Source of the DNA: Rhizobium sp. P38BS-XIX
Lineage (GTDB): Bacteria; Pseudomonadota; Alphaproteobacteria; Rhizobiales; Rhizobiaceae
Length of the DNA stretch: 64,000 nt
Assembly: GCF_012641435.1 (NCBI RefSeq)
Contig: NZ_JABAIJ010000016.1
Span: 79,014-143,013, forward strand
Direction of reading: 5' to 3'
How positions within the stretch are numbered: position 1 is the stretch's first letter; the number at the start of each line of letters is the position of its first letter. The translations under genes were made by a program, and so were the position numbers. Under the pieces are notes generated by a model. It did not search any database, was not told the origin of the DNA, and saw only the letters and a program-made list of their open reading frames with translations. Below are positions 25,118 through 36,400 of this stretch, piece by piece.

Positions 25118-27412
25118 TTATTGGATGTAAACCGGAACGATCGCGGATGTCTCGTCGCGATAGGGCAGGCGGATTTGGAAGCGGTGCTCACCGCTCTGGA
25201 TCGGCCAGAAGACAGGCTTGTCGGGGTCGGTAACCGCAAACGGCTGTCCATCCACATACCAGACGATTTGCGGCACATGAGGCTGGACATCGGCTTTCAG
25301 GGCCAGCCGGTTGAATGCCGCCGGCTGTTCTGGGTTGCGCCAGATCTGGCTGTTGCGAGCGGGCGTGGATATGGCCAGATGGATCTGCGGGTCGGAGGCA
25401 TCGACCTTGGCGAGTGAATAGCCTTGGCTTCTCCCCGCAATCGCGCTGATCGGCAACGATGTAAGATTTTCACTCGGCCGGGAAGGCGATATCGCTGCCA
25501 CTTTCGGCATCTCGTCAGGTTTCAGCCATTCCACCAGAGTCCGGCTGCAGCTATTGTCGTTTGCCTGTCCGTTGACGACGCAGACCGCAATAGGCTTACG
25601 ATCCGGCGGCGTCGGAAAGCGTGAATCGGCGATGTCCCCGGGCTTGTTGCCATGCACCCGATCGATGATGGCATGTACGAGATGGGCGGCACTTCCTGCA
25701 CCGGTCATCCGGTTCATGGTACCGGCGTCACCGCGGCCGATCCAGACGCCGACGATGACCTTTTCCGAATAGGCCATGGCCCAGGCGTCGCGATAGCCTT
25801 GTGACGTGCCGGTCTTGATGGCGACGGGGAATGGATATTCCAGTGAGCCATAACGATGGAAGCTCGGCAGTCGCGCCTGTGGATCGGACAGGAAAGAGGT
25901 GATCAATCGTGCTGTATCCAACGACAGGATCCGTACAGCCTGTGGCTGCGGCTGTTCGCGCGCCCAGCGCAGATCACGCAATTGTCCGTCATTGGCCAGC
26001 GCGCCATAGGCGCGCATCAGCCTGTCCAGCCGCGTCGGCAGCGACCCGATTGCCATCGACAGGCCAAAGTGGTCTGCAGGCGTCTCAAGGTCGTGCAGAC
26101 CAAGATCGCGTAGAAAGCGAAATGCTGTCTCGAGACCGATGGTGCGCAGCAGATTGGTGGCCGGCACGTTGCGTGAATTGGCCAGGGCCTGGCGCGGCAG
26201 CATGGGGCCAAGGAATTCCCGGTCCGCGTCGCCGATGCCTGATGCACCCTCTGGCAGATCCAGCAGCATATCCGTCGGTTTCAGGACGCCGCGCTCGAAT
26301 CCCAGCGCATAGATAAAGGGTTTGAGCGTCGAGCCGGGTGAACGTTGCGTTCGTGTGTAGTCGAACGCGCCGGCATACCTGCCGTAGTAATTGCTGGAAC
26401 CCACCTGGGCGAGCACTTCACCCGTTTGACGCGACACGACCATGACGCCGACCTGCTGCGCGCCAGCAGGACGCCAACTGTCGAGATATTGGCGCGCAAG
26501 AGCGGTAACATCCGCCTGCAGCGGAAGGTCGATCGTCGTGTGGATCAACGGCGCCGTTGCGGACGACGGTGTAATCTCCCTGGTCTCGATGAGGTCGTGA
26601 TATCGCAGGATCAGATGCAGTGCGTCCGGACGGCGAGGCAGATCCGGCATGCGCATCTCGGCGAGCTGTCGATGGGCGATTTCCGCCTCGTCGGCGTTGA
26701 TGACGCTCTGTTTTGCGAGGGCATTCAGCATTTGATGGCCGCGCTGGATGGCACGGCGCAAACCCTCCGGTCGAAAGGGATTCATGCGGGTCGGCGATTG
26801 CGGGATTGCCGAAAGCAATGCGATCTCCGCCCAGGAAAGGTCGGCGACCGGTTTGTCAAAATAGAGCCGTGCCGCATGGGCGATGCCGTGGCTGCCATTG
26901 CCATAAGGCGCCAGCCGCAGATATTGCGCCAGTATCGCTTCACGGCCATAACGCAGGGTCAGCAATACGCCTGTACCGGCTTCGAGAACCTTGTGCATAA
27001 GGGTGCGCGATTCCGGCTGCTGCATCCGCGCGACTTGCATCGCAATCGTAGAGGCACCCGAGCGGCGTCCGACGCCGCCGATATTTTGCCAGGCGGCACG
27101 GCCGACAGCATAGGGATCGACGCCTGCATGCTCATAGAACCGCCTGTCCTCAAGCGCGAGCGTTGCCTTCACGACGCGGTCCGGCAGTTTCTCCAGCGGC
27201 CAGTAGCCGTAATCGATCCGCCCGCTTTCCCGATCGGCATGGCCAATCTGGGCGAGAAACGCGCCACCGCGATCATAGAGGATCGGCGTCGGCGCGGGTG
27301 CGTCGAGGTGTGCGCGCTGATTGATGAAATAGCCATAGGTCAGGGTACCCGCTGCGAGGATCAGCAGGGAAAAAGACACGAGCTTTGATCGACGGCTTCC
27401 CCAAAATTTCAT
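25118..27412 (-). CDS. pbpC: Penicillin-binding protein 1C
   Basis: 764-residue bifunctional peptidoglycan synthase. An N-terminal membrane anchor (about residues 11-30) is followed by a GT51 glycosyltransferase domain (ALEDRRFYEHAGVD, then STIAMQVARM). The transpeptidase domain has Ser361 and Lys364 in the STLK motif, SRN, and KTGTSQGYRDAW. A PBP1C-specific beta domain closes the protein (about residues 680-764). PBP1C is the bacterial PBP typically linked to alpha-2-macroglobulin genes, as here, 50 bases downstream of one. It is the last gene of a three-gene operon. Confidence 0.93.
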   Translation of the reverse strand: MKFWGSRRSKLVSFSLLILAAGTLTYGYFINQRAHLDAPAPTPILYDRGGAFLAQIGHADRESGRIDYGYWPLEKLPDRVVKATLALEDRRFYEHAGVDPYAVGRAAWQNIGGVGRRSGASTIAMQVARMQQPESRTLMHKVLEAGTGVLLTLRYGREAILAQYLRLAPYGNGSHGIAHAARLYFDKPVADLSWAEIALLSAIPQSPTRMNPFRPEGLRRAIQRGHQMLNALAKQSVINADEAEIAHRQLAEMRMPDLPRRPDALHLILRYHDLIETREITPSSATAPLIHTTIDLPLQADVTALARQYLDSWRPAGAQQVGVMVVSRQTGEVLAQVGSSNYYGRYAGAFDYTRTQRSPGSTLKPFIYALGFERGVLKPTDMLLDLPEGASGIGDADREFLGPMLPRQALANSRNVPATNLLRTIGLETAFRFLRDLGLHDLETPADHFGLSMAIGSLPTRLDRLMRAYGALANDGQLRDLRWAREQPQPQAVRILSLDTARLITSFLSDPQARLPSFHRYGSLEYPFPVAIKTGTSQGYRDAWAMAYSEKVIVGVWIGRGDAGTMNRMTGAGSAAHLVHAIIDRVHGNKPGDIADSRFPTPPDRKPIAVCVVNGQANDNSCSRTLVEWLKPDEMPKVAAISPSRPSENLTSLPISAIAGRSQGYSLAKVDASDPQIHLAISTPARNSQIWRNPEQPAAFNRLALKADVQPHVPQIVWYVDGQPFAVTDPDKPVFWPIQSGEHRFQIRLPYRDETSAIVPVYIQ

Positions 27413-27462
27413 TTGCCTGCCGGCTGGCTCCTCGTCCGATCTGCGTTCAGATCGCGGTGGGC

Positions 27463-30400
27463 TTATTTCGCCACCACGATCTGCACGGCAGCGCTCATTC
27501 CCTGCACACCCTTCTGATACATGGTCTCCGCCGAAGCCTGGGGCTGCGTATACGAGCCGGGGATCAGGGCGCGGCTTCGATAGGCGAAGGTGTAGTTGCC
27601 TTTTGCAAGCCTGTCCGACGCGGCGAAGACCTGATCGTCACCATAAGAGACCCAGTCGCTCGGCAGGGTCGACGTCATGGAGGGCGTGGCTTCTGCCGGT
27701 GCGGTGGCTATGTTGGGATTCAGTGGATCGAGCCCTGCGGCAAGCGGCAGCGTGAGAGCCACGTGGGTCCGATCTTCCGAAACGACCAGTTCCACTCTCT
27801 CTTCGAGAATGTCGCCAACCTTGAGCTGGATAGCGCCGGTCCCATCGGGAGCGAGCTTTTCCAGTGGCGCATCACCGGCATGAACCCGATAGAGCGTGCG
27901 AGTCAGCGCGAAGCCCTGGCTTTGCGCCTGCGCCTTGTAGCCGGGATCGGCCGATAGATAGTTCGTCTCCACAAGCGCAAGCGCGGATGTCGATCCGGCA
28001 TTGCTGATGGTGATGTTGCCTGAGTCCAGAGTGACCTGACGCAGCACGGGTGTATTGGCGTCCAGCGTTAGCGTCTGCGTGTTGCCATTCTGAGCAAGCG
28101 TCAATGGCAATGGCGTCGTTGGCCTTTGCCAGGCGGCGGCCAGGGCGCGGATCGCCGCTGAGGTGGCGTTGGTCGAGCCCCAACCATCGCCTTCACCCAG
28201 TTGCAGCAGGGCTGTTTTCAGGGCGGGATAGCGCGGGTCGGTTTCCGAAGTCAGGGCTGCGGCACGCACCATTTCCGCAAGGCTGCGGGTCTCCGACGGC
28301 AGGATGATGGGATTGCCGCCATCCTGTGCCTGACCGTTATAGACCAGCTGACCATCGCGCGAGAGAATGCGCACGCGCGACCACATCGCATCGGCCAAAC
28401 CGCCGACGAGGCGCGGATCGGCATCCGGTGCGGCAGCGGCGGCGGCCGTCATGCGAGCAACGCTGACATTCGGCATCAATGCTGCGGAGCGGGCCAATTC
28501 CGCCGTATACGCCGGATCAAGCTTGCCGCCTTCGGCCAGAGCCGTCAACGCCTCGACTCGTTCGCGAATTTCGTCTCCGGTGAGGAGGTGCGGATAATCC
28601 GAACGCAGCGACAGTTTCAAGACGCTCGCCAGGCGATCGGTCAATGCTTTGTCGACCGGTTCGCCTGCCTTCTCAGCCGCAATCAGAAACGAATAGGCCC
28701 AGGCCGTCAGCGACACATTGCCTTTGCTGTGTGGCCAGAAGCCGACGAGCCCATCGGCATCGATGGCCTGGCTGATGGCCAGCACCGTGTTGTGCACATC
28801 GCCGTCGACGCGCTTGTCGAGATTTGCAGCGGCCAGGATCGGCGCAAAGCTTTTGAAGGCTACGCCGGAGGACGCAAGCGATATCCGTTGCTCCGTGGAA
28901 CCGTAGGGAGCTTCTACCAGGGTGTTGAGCCCGGCGACGAGCTTCACCAATGCCGGATCGGAGGCTAGTGTAATCGCACGCTGAAACGATCCGGCGCGAA
29001 TATTGTCTTGCGGAGCCGCCAGCGTTTTCGAGCCGCCGGCCGGAATCTCGACGATCTCGTAATGTTTGATCGGAACGCGGTCGGATTTCAGCGGCAGCGT
29101 GATTTCGACGGCGTCGCGCGCATGGTCGGCCACGCGCTCCACTCCAAACCGGAGTCGCACGTCGTCCTTACCGGGTTTCGGCTCCGGTACGGTCGCCAGA
29201 ACACCGATATGAGCCGGCTTGTTCTGTTCCCAATTGAAGGAAAAATCCTTGCTGCCCGCCAGCGTCAACCCGTCGGAAACGATCGATGCCGCACCGGCGC
29301 CGCCGGCGCCTTCGACAATGCGGGCAATGACGCCTGCCTCGAACTGGTCGCCATACCGCAGAAAACGGGGCAGCGAGGGTTGTGCGACGATTTCCTGCCG
29401 GATCAGCATCTCACCCGTGCCGTAACCGAACCTGTCGGGTCCGCTAACGGCCTTGGCGCGCAGTTTGAACACGGTCAAGGAGTCTGGAAGTTTCACCTTT
29501 ATCTTGGCAGTGCCATCCGCACCGATCTTTACGTCGGGAAGGTAGATCGGCACTGGCGTAAAATTCTTGCGGACGGAGATATTGTTATCCGTTCCCCAGT
29601 CCTCGCGCTCGTCGCCGCCAGGCACTTCATCAAGGGGAATGATACCAAAGGCCATGTTGCGGGTATCGCGCAGCGCCATGGTGGATGGACGTCTGACGAT
29701 AAAATTCGGCAGCGGATCCAGCGGTTGTTCCGTCGCAAGCGACAGAACAGCCTGGTCGATCATCCAGAAGGTGGCGTCGCCGGAGATAGGCTGGCCGGTA
29801 TCATCGGCCAGATGAAGCGTCACTTCGACCTCGTCGCCGGGGCGAGCCTTCTTCGGATAATCCATGGTGACGGTCACGGTGTTCTTCACCGGTTTCACCG
29901 TTACTGTCTTCGTTGCGGCGATCGTGACGGGTTTGCCCTGATCGAAAGGCGCGTTCGGCGTCGGAGTGCTTGTCTCCAATCTGCCGCGCATGATGAGGAA
30001 ATGCACCGGAATCTGCGGCGTGTATTCCTTGCGCACTGGCAGCGCATAGTGGCCGTAGCCGTCGGCAATATCCACCCAATCGTAGTGGAACTTGCCTTCA
30101 GGCTCCTCGACGACGGCCAGCGCGCGCGCTGTCTGGAACGGGGACTGGATCAGCAGGTTGGCAGTTTCGCCGGGGATGTAACTATCCTTGTCCGTGGTGA
30201 CGGTCGCTGTTCGCGCCGGCGGCTGTGCCCAGGTAACCGGCGTGGTGCCGCCGACGAAGAAATCGACGCTGACCTGCTGGCGACGACCGACGCGATCGCT
30301 GGCTTCCAGCTGAACGATGTACACACCCGCGTCTTTGGCCTCCAGCGCCAGGGTCCGGATATCCTTCGTGCTGGTGATCTTGCGCTCCAGAACGGTCTCG

Positions 30401-33400
30401 TCCATCTCCTGCGTGACGTATTTCGCCGAACCCTGGCTGAAGTCGCTCGCCTGCAAGGTCGATGTCCAGTTGCGGTGGATCAGCCGAGCGGTCATTTCCA
30501 ATCCGGCCACCGGCTCGCCATTGCCGTCGACGGCCAAAATCTCAGGTTCTATCGCACCCGGCTTCGGGACATAGCGTGGCACCTTCAGGCCGAGCACGAA
30601 AGGCGGAACGGCATAGACATTGGTGATGCTGCGTACCTGAAGATCGTCGTCGCCGGTTACGGTCGCCTCGATCATGTAGCGGCGCGGCTGCGCGGTCGGC
30701 TCGATCGTCGTATCGAAGCTGATGCGCGAGGCGCCGCCGGCATCCGTGCTGCCGTCTCGCTCCAGTGCCGGCGAAGACTTGAATTCATCGCCGCCGGAAT
30801 AGCGGGAGTCCGTCGAAAACAGGAAGCCGTCGTGGCCGGGGGGCGTCCAGTTGTAGGGATATTGCACGGCGCGCCAACGAATGGGACGATCCGCCAGCAA
30901 TCCGCCTGCAAAATAGCGCGCGATCAGATCGACGTTGAACGAGGCGTCGAGCGGTACCGTCTGCGGATTGTTGAGAACGACCTCGAAGGTCGGGAGGCGA
31001 TAGGCTTCCTTCTTGAAGGAAATGCTGCCGCATTGCGTCGTATTGTCGGCCGTGTCGTCGCCACTGTCAGCATTGTCGGCGGTCTGCGCGGAATCGGCCT
31101 GGGTGTCGTCTGCCTGACCATCGTCGGCATTGCCGTCGGTTGCCTGGCCGTCGGTATTTTCATCATCGCCGGATTTCTGCGCCGGCTGGTTCTCATCGGC
31201 TGCCGTATCTCCGGGCTCGAAATGGACTTTGTAGTCACCGGTCGCGGGCGTTTCGGCATCGAACTTGTGATAGAAATCACCGTAGGCGTCGAGTTTCACC
31301 GGGACGCGCCACTCCTGCTTGTCGGGACCGGTAATGACGATCTGACCGCCTTGTGTCGGCAGCGTCAGGTGGCCGCCGAGATAGCTGCGGACGTATCCCT
31401 TGATATGAACGGGCTCTTCCGGCCGGTAGATCGGCCGCTCCGTGAACACATGGCAAAGTGTGCGTGCCTGTTCGGTGCGATCTTCCTGCGGATTGGTGGT
31501 CCAATTCAACCATGGGGTCGACGGCTTGGTCCAATTATCCTGGGAATATTGGGCTGGCGCGTTGTCCGGGTCGACAACGAGAGTATCGAGCCCTTTCGTC
31601 ACGATAACGCGCCGGATCCTTGCCTCCGCGCGCTGTTGCAATTCCCAGGAATAAAAGCCCTGGGCGTCCGTCGTGCCGGTCGCAAGGGTCACGTATTTGC
31701 CATTCTGCAGCCCGTCGAGTCGAACCTGCGCTCCGCTGATCGGCTTGCCATTCGAAAGCGAGGTGACGGCGAAGCGCACGCGGCTCTGCTCCTCAACAGC
31801 ACTCAAGGTCAGGTCGGTCACCTGAACGCGCAGCCAATGCCGCGTCTGGTTGTCTACCGCACGCAGACCGACGAGGTAGGTGCCCGGCTGGTCCGTGCCT
31901 GCAATCCTTGCAAAGAGCGGCTTCAGATCGAGGCCGAATTTCATGTCGACGCCGCCTTTGTGGATCGGCAGGTCCACGAACTGCGAAATTGCGGGAGATC
32001 CGAGAGCCTTGACGCGGGCTGTGATCGCGTCTCCTGAGATATCATCGCCATTGGCCCACTTCTGCGGCTCCTTGCCCGGCAAGGGCGGCGCGTCGTCGTC
32101 ATTCGTATCGAGGCCCGCTTGAGGGAAAGGCCAAAAATCACGCGAGAGCGGATCGATCGCATGGATGCGCACGTCGGCTCTGTCGTAGCCGCGTCCGCGC
32201 ACCGGCACGAGCTGCGGGCCAAAGCGCTCGACAACACCTTGCGACGCATCCCAGACAAGCGAGGCCTGTTCCGGCGCGAAGGCGAATTTGCGGTTGAAGC
32301 CTGTGGCAAGCGGCCTGCCGCGCTCATCCGTGAGCGCACCGGCGGCAACATCGAGCGTATAGACCTTGTCGGTCAGAAAGCGACCATGGACATAGAGGCG
32401 CCCATTGCTCGCCTCGGCACTCAGATCGTCCACTGGCGGAGAAATGCGAAGGGCGTCGCGAACTGAAAATTGCGCGCCCGTCACTGGATTGCTCGAAAAC
32501 CGGAAGATCAGTCCGCGGCCTTTGTTGGCGGTATCGGCGCTCTCGACCGGATTGCCGTTGTCATCGGTCGATGCGCTGGAGCTGCTGACGGTGGCGTTGG
32601 AGGTGCAACGCAAGATGCCATCAGTCGTCGTGGCGTCGAAGCCCTGTCCGCAATCGGAACTGGTCATGGTGAAGGGCACGGCGGTCCGGACGCGGAGCTC
32701 GAACGTCTGATCGCTGAAGTCGGGCGTATCTGCCAGTTTCAACCGCAAGATGGCAACGCGGCCATCGGGTACGCTGGTATGCAGCTTAACCACATAGGAT
32801 TGCTGGTCGCTGCGGCTGTTGCGCTCCAGAGGCTGGATATCGAAATCCTGCGCTCCGAGCATCAGGCCGCCCTCGTCGCCGATCCCGGGCGCCGGGCGCA
32901 GCTCGATGGACAGAAGGCGGGCAAGTGCAGCCACATCGACGGGTTCGGCAAAGGTCAGCGTGATTTGGTCAAGCTCGTTGACGGGGTCATCGCCGGCGGC
33001 GGGGGCGGTGGAAACCGGCACGGGCAGCAGCGGCACAAGCTCCGTCTCGCCGCCGGCATCCTTGTCTTGACCCTGCATCTTTATTTTGACGCGGGCGAGA
33101 GGCTGCCATTTGTCGGCGGGTCGGAATTGCAGCGCACGCGGTCCGAGCCATTGCCAGGCACCGGCTGTTGCCGGCTCCACGGTCGCGAAACGTTCGGGTG
33201 AATCTTCCGGACCGCCGGCCGCAGGGCCGGTATCCGTCGGGAAGAAAATCGTCACCGGATCGTAGGCGCGCAAAAACCTCTCCGGCACGATTTTCACGCC
33301 GTCGGAGCGCTGGAGCATATCCAGTGTCGGAGAGGCCATATTTTGCTGCGCGTAGCTGCTTATTGTCAGCGATGAAGACGCAAAGGCGAGGGCAATGAGA

Positions 33401-33438
33401 AATACAATCTTCGTCATTGGCTTTTTCATTGGTTTCAC
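27463..33438 (-). CDS. Bacterial alpha-2-macroglobulin family protein lacking the thioester cysteine
   Basis: 1991-residue secreted protein. A signal peptide (about residues 1-30, ending SYA) has no lipobox cysteine, so it is soluble in the periplasm rather than a lipoprotein like E. coli YfhM. A chain of macroglobulin (MG) beta domains follows, including FTERPIYRPEEPVHIKG and the MG7-like segment KIKVKLPDSLTVFKLRAKAV, then the helical thioester-domain region. The usual CxEQ thioester motif is replaced by STEQ (Ser near residue 1514), so covalent trapping is not expected. Residues about 741-803 are an acidic Asp/Gln/Ala/Thr insertion. The GTG at 33438 overlaps the upstream stop (GTGA); an ATG three codons later is the alternative start. 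The family traps proteases and is thought to guard a breached envelope together with PBP1C. Confidence 0.9.
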   Translation of the reverse strand: MKPMKKPMTKIVFLIALAFASSSLTISSYAQQNMASPTLDMLQRSDGVKIVPERFLRAYDPVTIFFPTDTGPAAGGPEDSPERFATVEPATAGAWQWLGPRALQFRPADKWQPLARVKIKMQGQDKDAGGETELVPLLPVPVSTAPAAGDDPVNELDQITLTFAEPVDVAALARLLSIELRPAPGIGDEGGLMLGAQDFDIQPLERNSRSDQQSYVVKLHTSVPDGRVAILRLKLADTPDFSDQTFELRVRTAVPFTMTSSDCGQGFDATTTDGILRCTSNATVSSSSASTDDNGNPVESADTANKGRGLIFRFSSNPVTGAQFSVRDALRISPPVDDLSAEASNGRLYVHGRFLTDKVYTLDVAAGALTDERGRPLATGFNRKFAFAPEQASLVWDASQGVVERFGPQLVPVRGRGYDRADVRIHAIDPLSRDFWPFPQAGLDTNDDDAPPLPGKEPQKWANGDDISGDAITARVKALGSPAISQFVDLPIHKGGVDMKFGLDLKPLFARIAGTDQPGTYLVGLRAVDNQTRHWLRVQVTDLTLSAVEEQSRVRFAVTSLSNGKPISGAQVRLDGLQNGKYVTLATGTTDAQGFYSWELQQRAEARIRRVIVTKGLDTLVVDPDNAPAQYSQDNWTKPSTPWLNWTTNPQEDRTEQARTLCHVFTERPIYRPEEPVHIKGYVRSYLGGHLTLPTQGGQIVITGPDKQEWRVPVKLDAYGDFYHKFDAETPATGDYKVHFEPGDTAADENQPAQKSGDDENTDGQATDGNADDGQADDTQADSAQTADNADSGDDTADNTTQCGSISFKKEAYRLPTFEVVLNNPQTVPLDASFNVDLIARYFAGGLLADRPIRWRAVQYPYNWTPPGHDGFLFSTDSRYSGGDEFKSSPALERDGSTDAGGASRISFDTTIEPTAQPRRYMIEATVTGDDDLQVRSITNVYAVPPFVLGLKVPRYVPKPGAIEPEILAVDGNGEPVAGLEMTARLIHRNWTSTLQASDFSQGSAKYVTQEMDETVLERKITSTKDIRTLALEAKDAGVYIVQLEASDRVGRRQQVSVDFFVGGTTPVTWAQPPARTATVTTDKDSYIPGETANLLIQSPFQTARALAVVEEPEGKFHYDWVDIADGYGHYALPVRKEYTPQIPVHFLIMRGRLETSTPTPNAPFDQGKPVTIAATKTVTVKPVKNTVTVTMDYPKKARPGDEVEVTLHLADDTGQPISGDATFWMIDQAVLSLATEQPLDPLPNFIVRRPSTMALRDTRNMAFGIIPLDEVPGGDEREDWGTDNNISVRKNFTPVPIYLPDVKIGADGTAKIKVKLPDSLTVFKLRAKAVSGPDRFGYGTGEMLIRQEIVAQPSLPRFLRYGDQFEAGVIARIVEGAGGAGAASIVSDGLTLAGSKDFSFNWEQNKPAHIGVLATVPEPKPGKDDVRLRFGVERVADHARDAVEITLPLKSDRVPIKHYEIVEIPAGGSKTLAAPQDNIRAGSFQRAITLASDPALVKLVAGLNTLVEAPYGSTEQRISLASSGVAFKSFAPILAAANLDKRVDGDVHNTVLAISQAIDADGLVGFWPHSKGNVSLTAWAYSFLIAAEKAGEPVDKALTDRLASVLKLSLRSDYPHLLTGDEIRERVEALTALAEGGKLDPAYTAELARSAALMPNVSVARMTAAAAAAPDADPRLVGGLADAMWSRVRILSRDGQLVYNGQAQDGGNPIILPSETRSLAEMVRAAALTSETDPRYPALKTALLQLGEGDGWGSTNATSAAIRALAAAWQRPTTPLPLTLAQNGNTQTLTLDANTPVLRQVTLDSGNITISNAGSTSALALVETNYLSADPGYKAQAQSQGFALTRTLYRVHAGDAPLEKLAPDGTGAIQLKVGDILEERVELVVSEDRTHVALTLPLAAGLDPLNPNIATAPAEATPSMTSTLPSDWVSYGDDQVFAASDRLAKGNYTFAYRSRALIPGSYTQPQASAETMYQKGVQGMSAAVQIVVAK

Positions 33439-36400
33439 TTCGATCCCGTGGGCTTCAAGCCGGCACGTTGCAGATAATCACTGATAACTTCGGGTGGTGG
33501 ACCCGCGGGTGGCGGCGACAACCCCACCACGGATGGTCTGACGATGAGCGTCGGTGCATCGGCCGGTGCACGCGCTTCCAGCAGATAGTTACCCGCCGCA
33601 AGTTGCTCGAGCTGATTGATACCTTCGCCGATCACCTCGCCCTTTGCATTCAGCAGCCGGCTGACCGCAAGATCCGGATCAGAGCGCAGCCCGACACCGA
33701 TATTGCCGCCATTCTTGACCTCGAAGCCAAAGAGCGCCGTGGTGCCTGGGGCAAGTACGACCGGGGCTCCAACACCGTCGTTTACAGGAACGACTGGCGT
33801 TGCCGAGACATTGAGGTTGCCTGACAACGGTCCTTCATGCGTGGAATAGAGCGTTAGCGTCGCATCGCCGGCCGCAACGTAGCGGTGGAACTCGGCTCCT
33901 GTCGGAAACAGCTGCAAGTCCCTGTGGCCATTTTGCTCGAGAGCAATGATGACGGGGGCGTCGGTGCTTGCATCCAGCACCATCGGCTTGTCGGGGTTGA
34001 TATGGAAAGCCATGGCCTCACCCTCGAGAGGCAGGCTTTGCGGCAGCGCCAGTGATTTCAGTTCTGGCTTGGGCCAGGGGGATTGACCACCGCGCTCCAG
34101 CCAAAGGGCGACGAGCCCCGCGCCATGATCGACGATCAGTTGGCCCGGACCAGACACGGTCATGCCGTCACCGCGGGCAACGCGGCCGTCTGCTCCGATA
34201 AAGGTAGCCGAACCACCGGAGACCTTGATGACGTCTCCCTTTGCGGCATCGACCGCGATTTCTTCCGAACCGACGGTTCCGAAGAAACGGCGCTTGATCT
34301 GATCGTTGCCCAGCGTAACGGCCTGACCCGGTGACAGGCTGACGCGTGCAGAGCCGGTTTCAGGGGTGAGGTTGACGAGCCAGATTTCTTCGGCCGACGT
34401 TGCAAGGTTGCGCGACAGCGGCGCGGCGCCCGACCAGACATTCAACAGCTGCGAACTCGAGGGTGCGGAGACGACGGCGATGCCGGGTGCCACATCCAGC
34501 GTCAGGCGCTTGATGCCATTCGTCAGCTTTACGGGCTGCGCGCTGAACGCCGGAATAGTTGCCGTATAGGTTCCGTTCAACTGCACTGCCTCGAGCTCCG
34601 TCGCATCGATCGGCTTCAGCCGCATCTGCAAGCCCTCGTCGCTCGCCGCGTTCCAGACATGCAAATCCTGGCGATCGGCAAGCGCTGCCGCGCTATTGAG
34701 ACTGACCCCCATGCCGCGTCCGGCCGCCAGACCAGGCTGACCAAAAGCTGAATCCGCGCGCCAGAACCTTACTTTACCCGGCGTGGCCGTTGTCGCTGGG
34801 ACGACTGCCCTATCGCCCGGCGCGAGCGTCAGCGCAATTTTGGCGTTGGGCTCGGCAGGATCGACTTGGATGTGTCCTGCCGTGTTGGAGACCAGCCACA
34901 GGTGATCCGATTGCGGTGCGAAAAGCCCTGAAGTCGCTGTCGTCAGCGGGCGGTCGGCGCTTGCGCCGGCAAGCAGGTCTGCCGTGACGCCAAGGTTCAC
35001 AAGCCCGGCCGATGGCGCATGCGCGAGCGCAACGTTCAGCGAGATGCCGAGGCCATCGATCGTCATGGGTTCGAGAGCGACATTGCCAGGTTCCCTCATG
35101 CCGCGGGCAATGTTACGTGCGCCGATCTTGATGGGCGCAGCTCCCCCATCAAGGGTCCAAACAGATGCACGCCATTGCGCGTCGTTGTCGGAATGAGGCC
35201 ACGCTATCAGCGGTGTGCGTCCACGCGCGAAGGCCTGTGGTTTCCAGTTGCCGTCAGCGTCGCGCTTTTCGACAGAGAGCACGAGGTCGCTCGTCGACTG
35301 CGCCGCAACGAGGGCAAGCTGATCCTTGACGCCGGCGGGCAGCGGAAACGTGAAGACGGACGCACCGTTGACTTCGGCTGTGCCGTGATCGGTGAGCGCG
35401 GGTTGATCCCGCTCTTGCGGCAAAGCGAATTGTATCTCGATATCGGCGGCACTGGCTTGATCGTCGCTTGCCGTGTCCTGGTCATCGCTGCTTGTGTCGG
35501 CATCCTGAGTATCGGAATTATCTTCCGATGAGCTGGTGCCGGTGCCTGAAGCTACCGCGCGATCGAGAGAGAGCGTATAGGATCCGGCTGCCAGGCGGGT
35601 CGAAAGTGCAATGTTCCAATCATCGCTGCGTCCGGCCAGGCGCTCGATAACGGCGCCATGCTCGTCCTTCAGCACACCTTTGATTTCGTCCCGACCGAAG
35701 GTGCCGAGGCTGACGACGCGGCTATTTTCAACATTGAAGGTCAGCTCGGACGGAAGGTTGATGAAGCGCGCTTCCCCAGGCTGCAGATCCTTGGTGTTCA
35801 AGGTGATCTGGTAGTCAAGCCGATCGTCGTGCGCGAGACTGGTGAGATCGATCCGATAATGTCCGGCCTTCAACTTGCCGCTGAATTGAGGTGACGCGAC
35901 AAATCGGGCGATCTGCTCATTGTCGTTGCGCACTAGCGTGCCAATCATGCCTTCGGTCAGATCGATGCTGACATTGGCATCGGCCTGAAGATCGAACGTC
36001 CAGCTGTCGGGAATACGCGTGTCGCTCTTGCTCTGCGGCTCGCGCCACTGGAACGACTGGGCTTCATTGAAGGCCAGGGGATGCGGTCCGTGGCCTTGCA
36101 GCTGAGGCGGCTCGACCACCGGTCTCAGACGCGCGACGAAACGGGTATCGACGTCGCGAGGCAGGATCACCAGGCGATAATGTCCAGGCGTGAAATCCTG
36201 CGTGAGCGTCGAGAGCGGCCCCGGGGCGGTCAGTGGCCAACCTTCCATATCCTCCAGTCGAGCCGTCAGATCGCCACCAAGGGAATAGAGATCGAGCTGG
36301 TATGATCCCGCGGTTGCTATTTCCAGCGGCACAACGGCGCCACGACCGCCGGAGAGGATTCCACGGCTGGTCCCATCGGGCACCAGTGTTGCGGCGGTCA

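Noticed and set aside
29008..32037. A 1009-codon open frame on the plus strand inside the macroglobulin gene
   Set aside because: It is antisense to a clearly conserved coding region. The translation has no recognisable motif and is rich in Arg/His/Gly, as expected from the reverse of GC-rich codons; the opposite strand explains the region fully.
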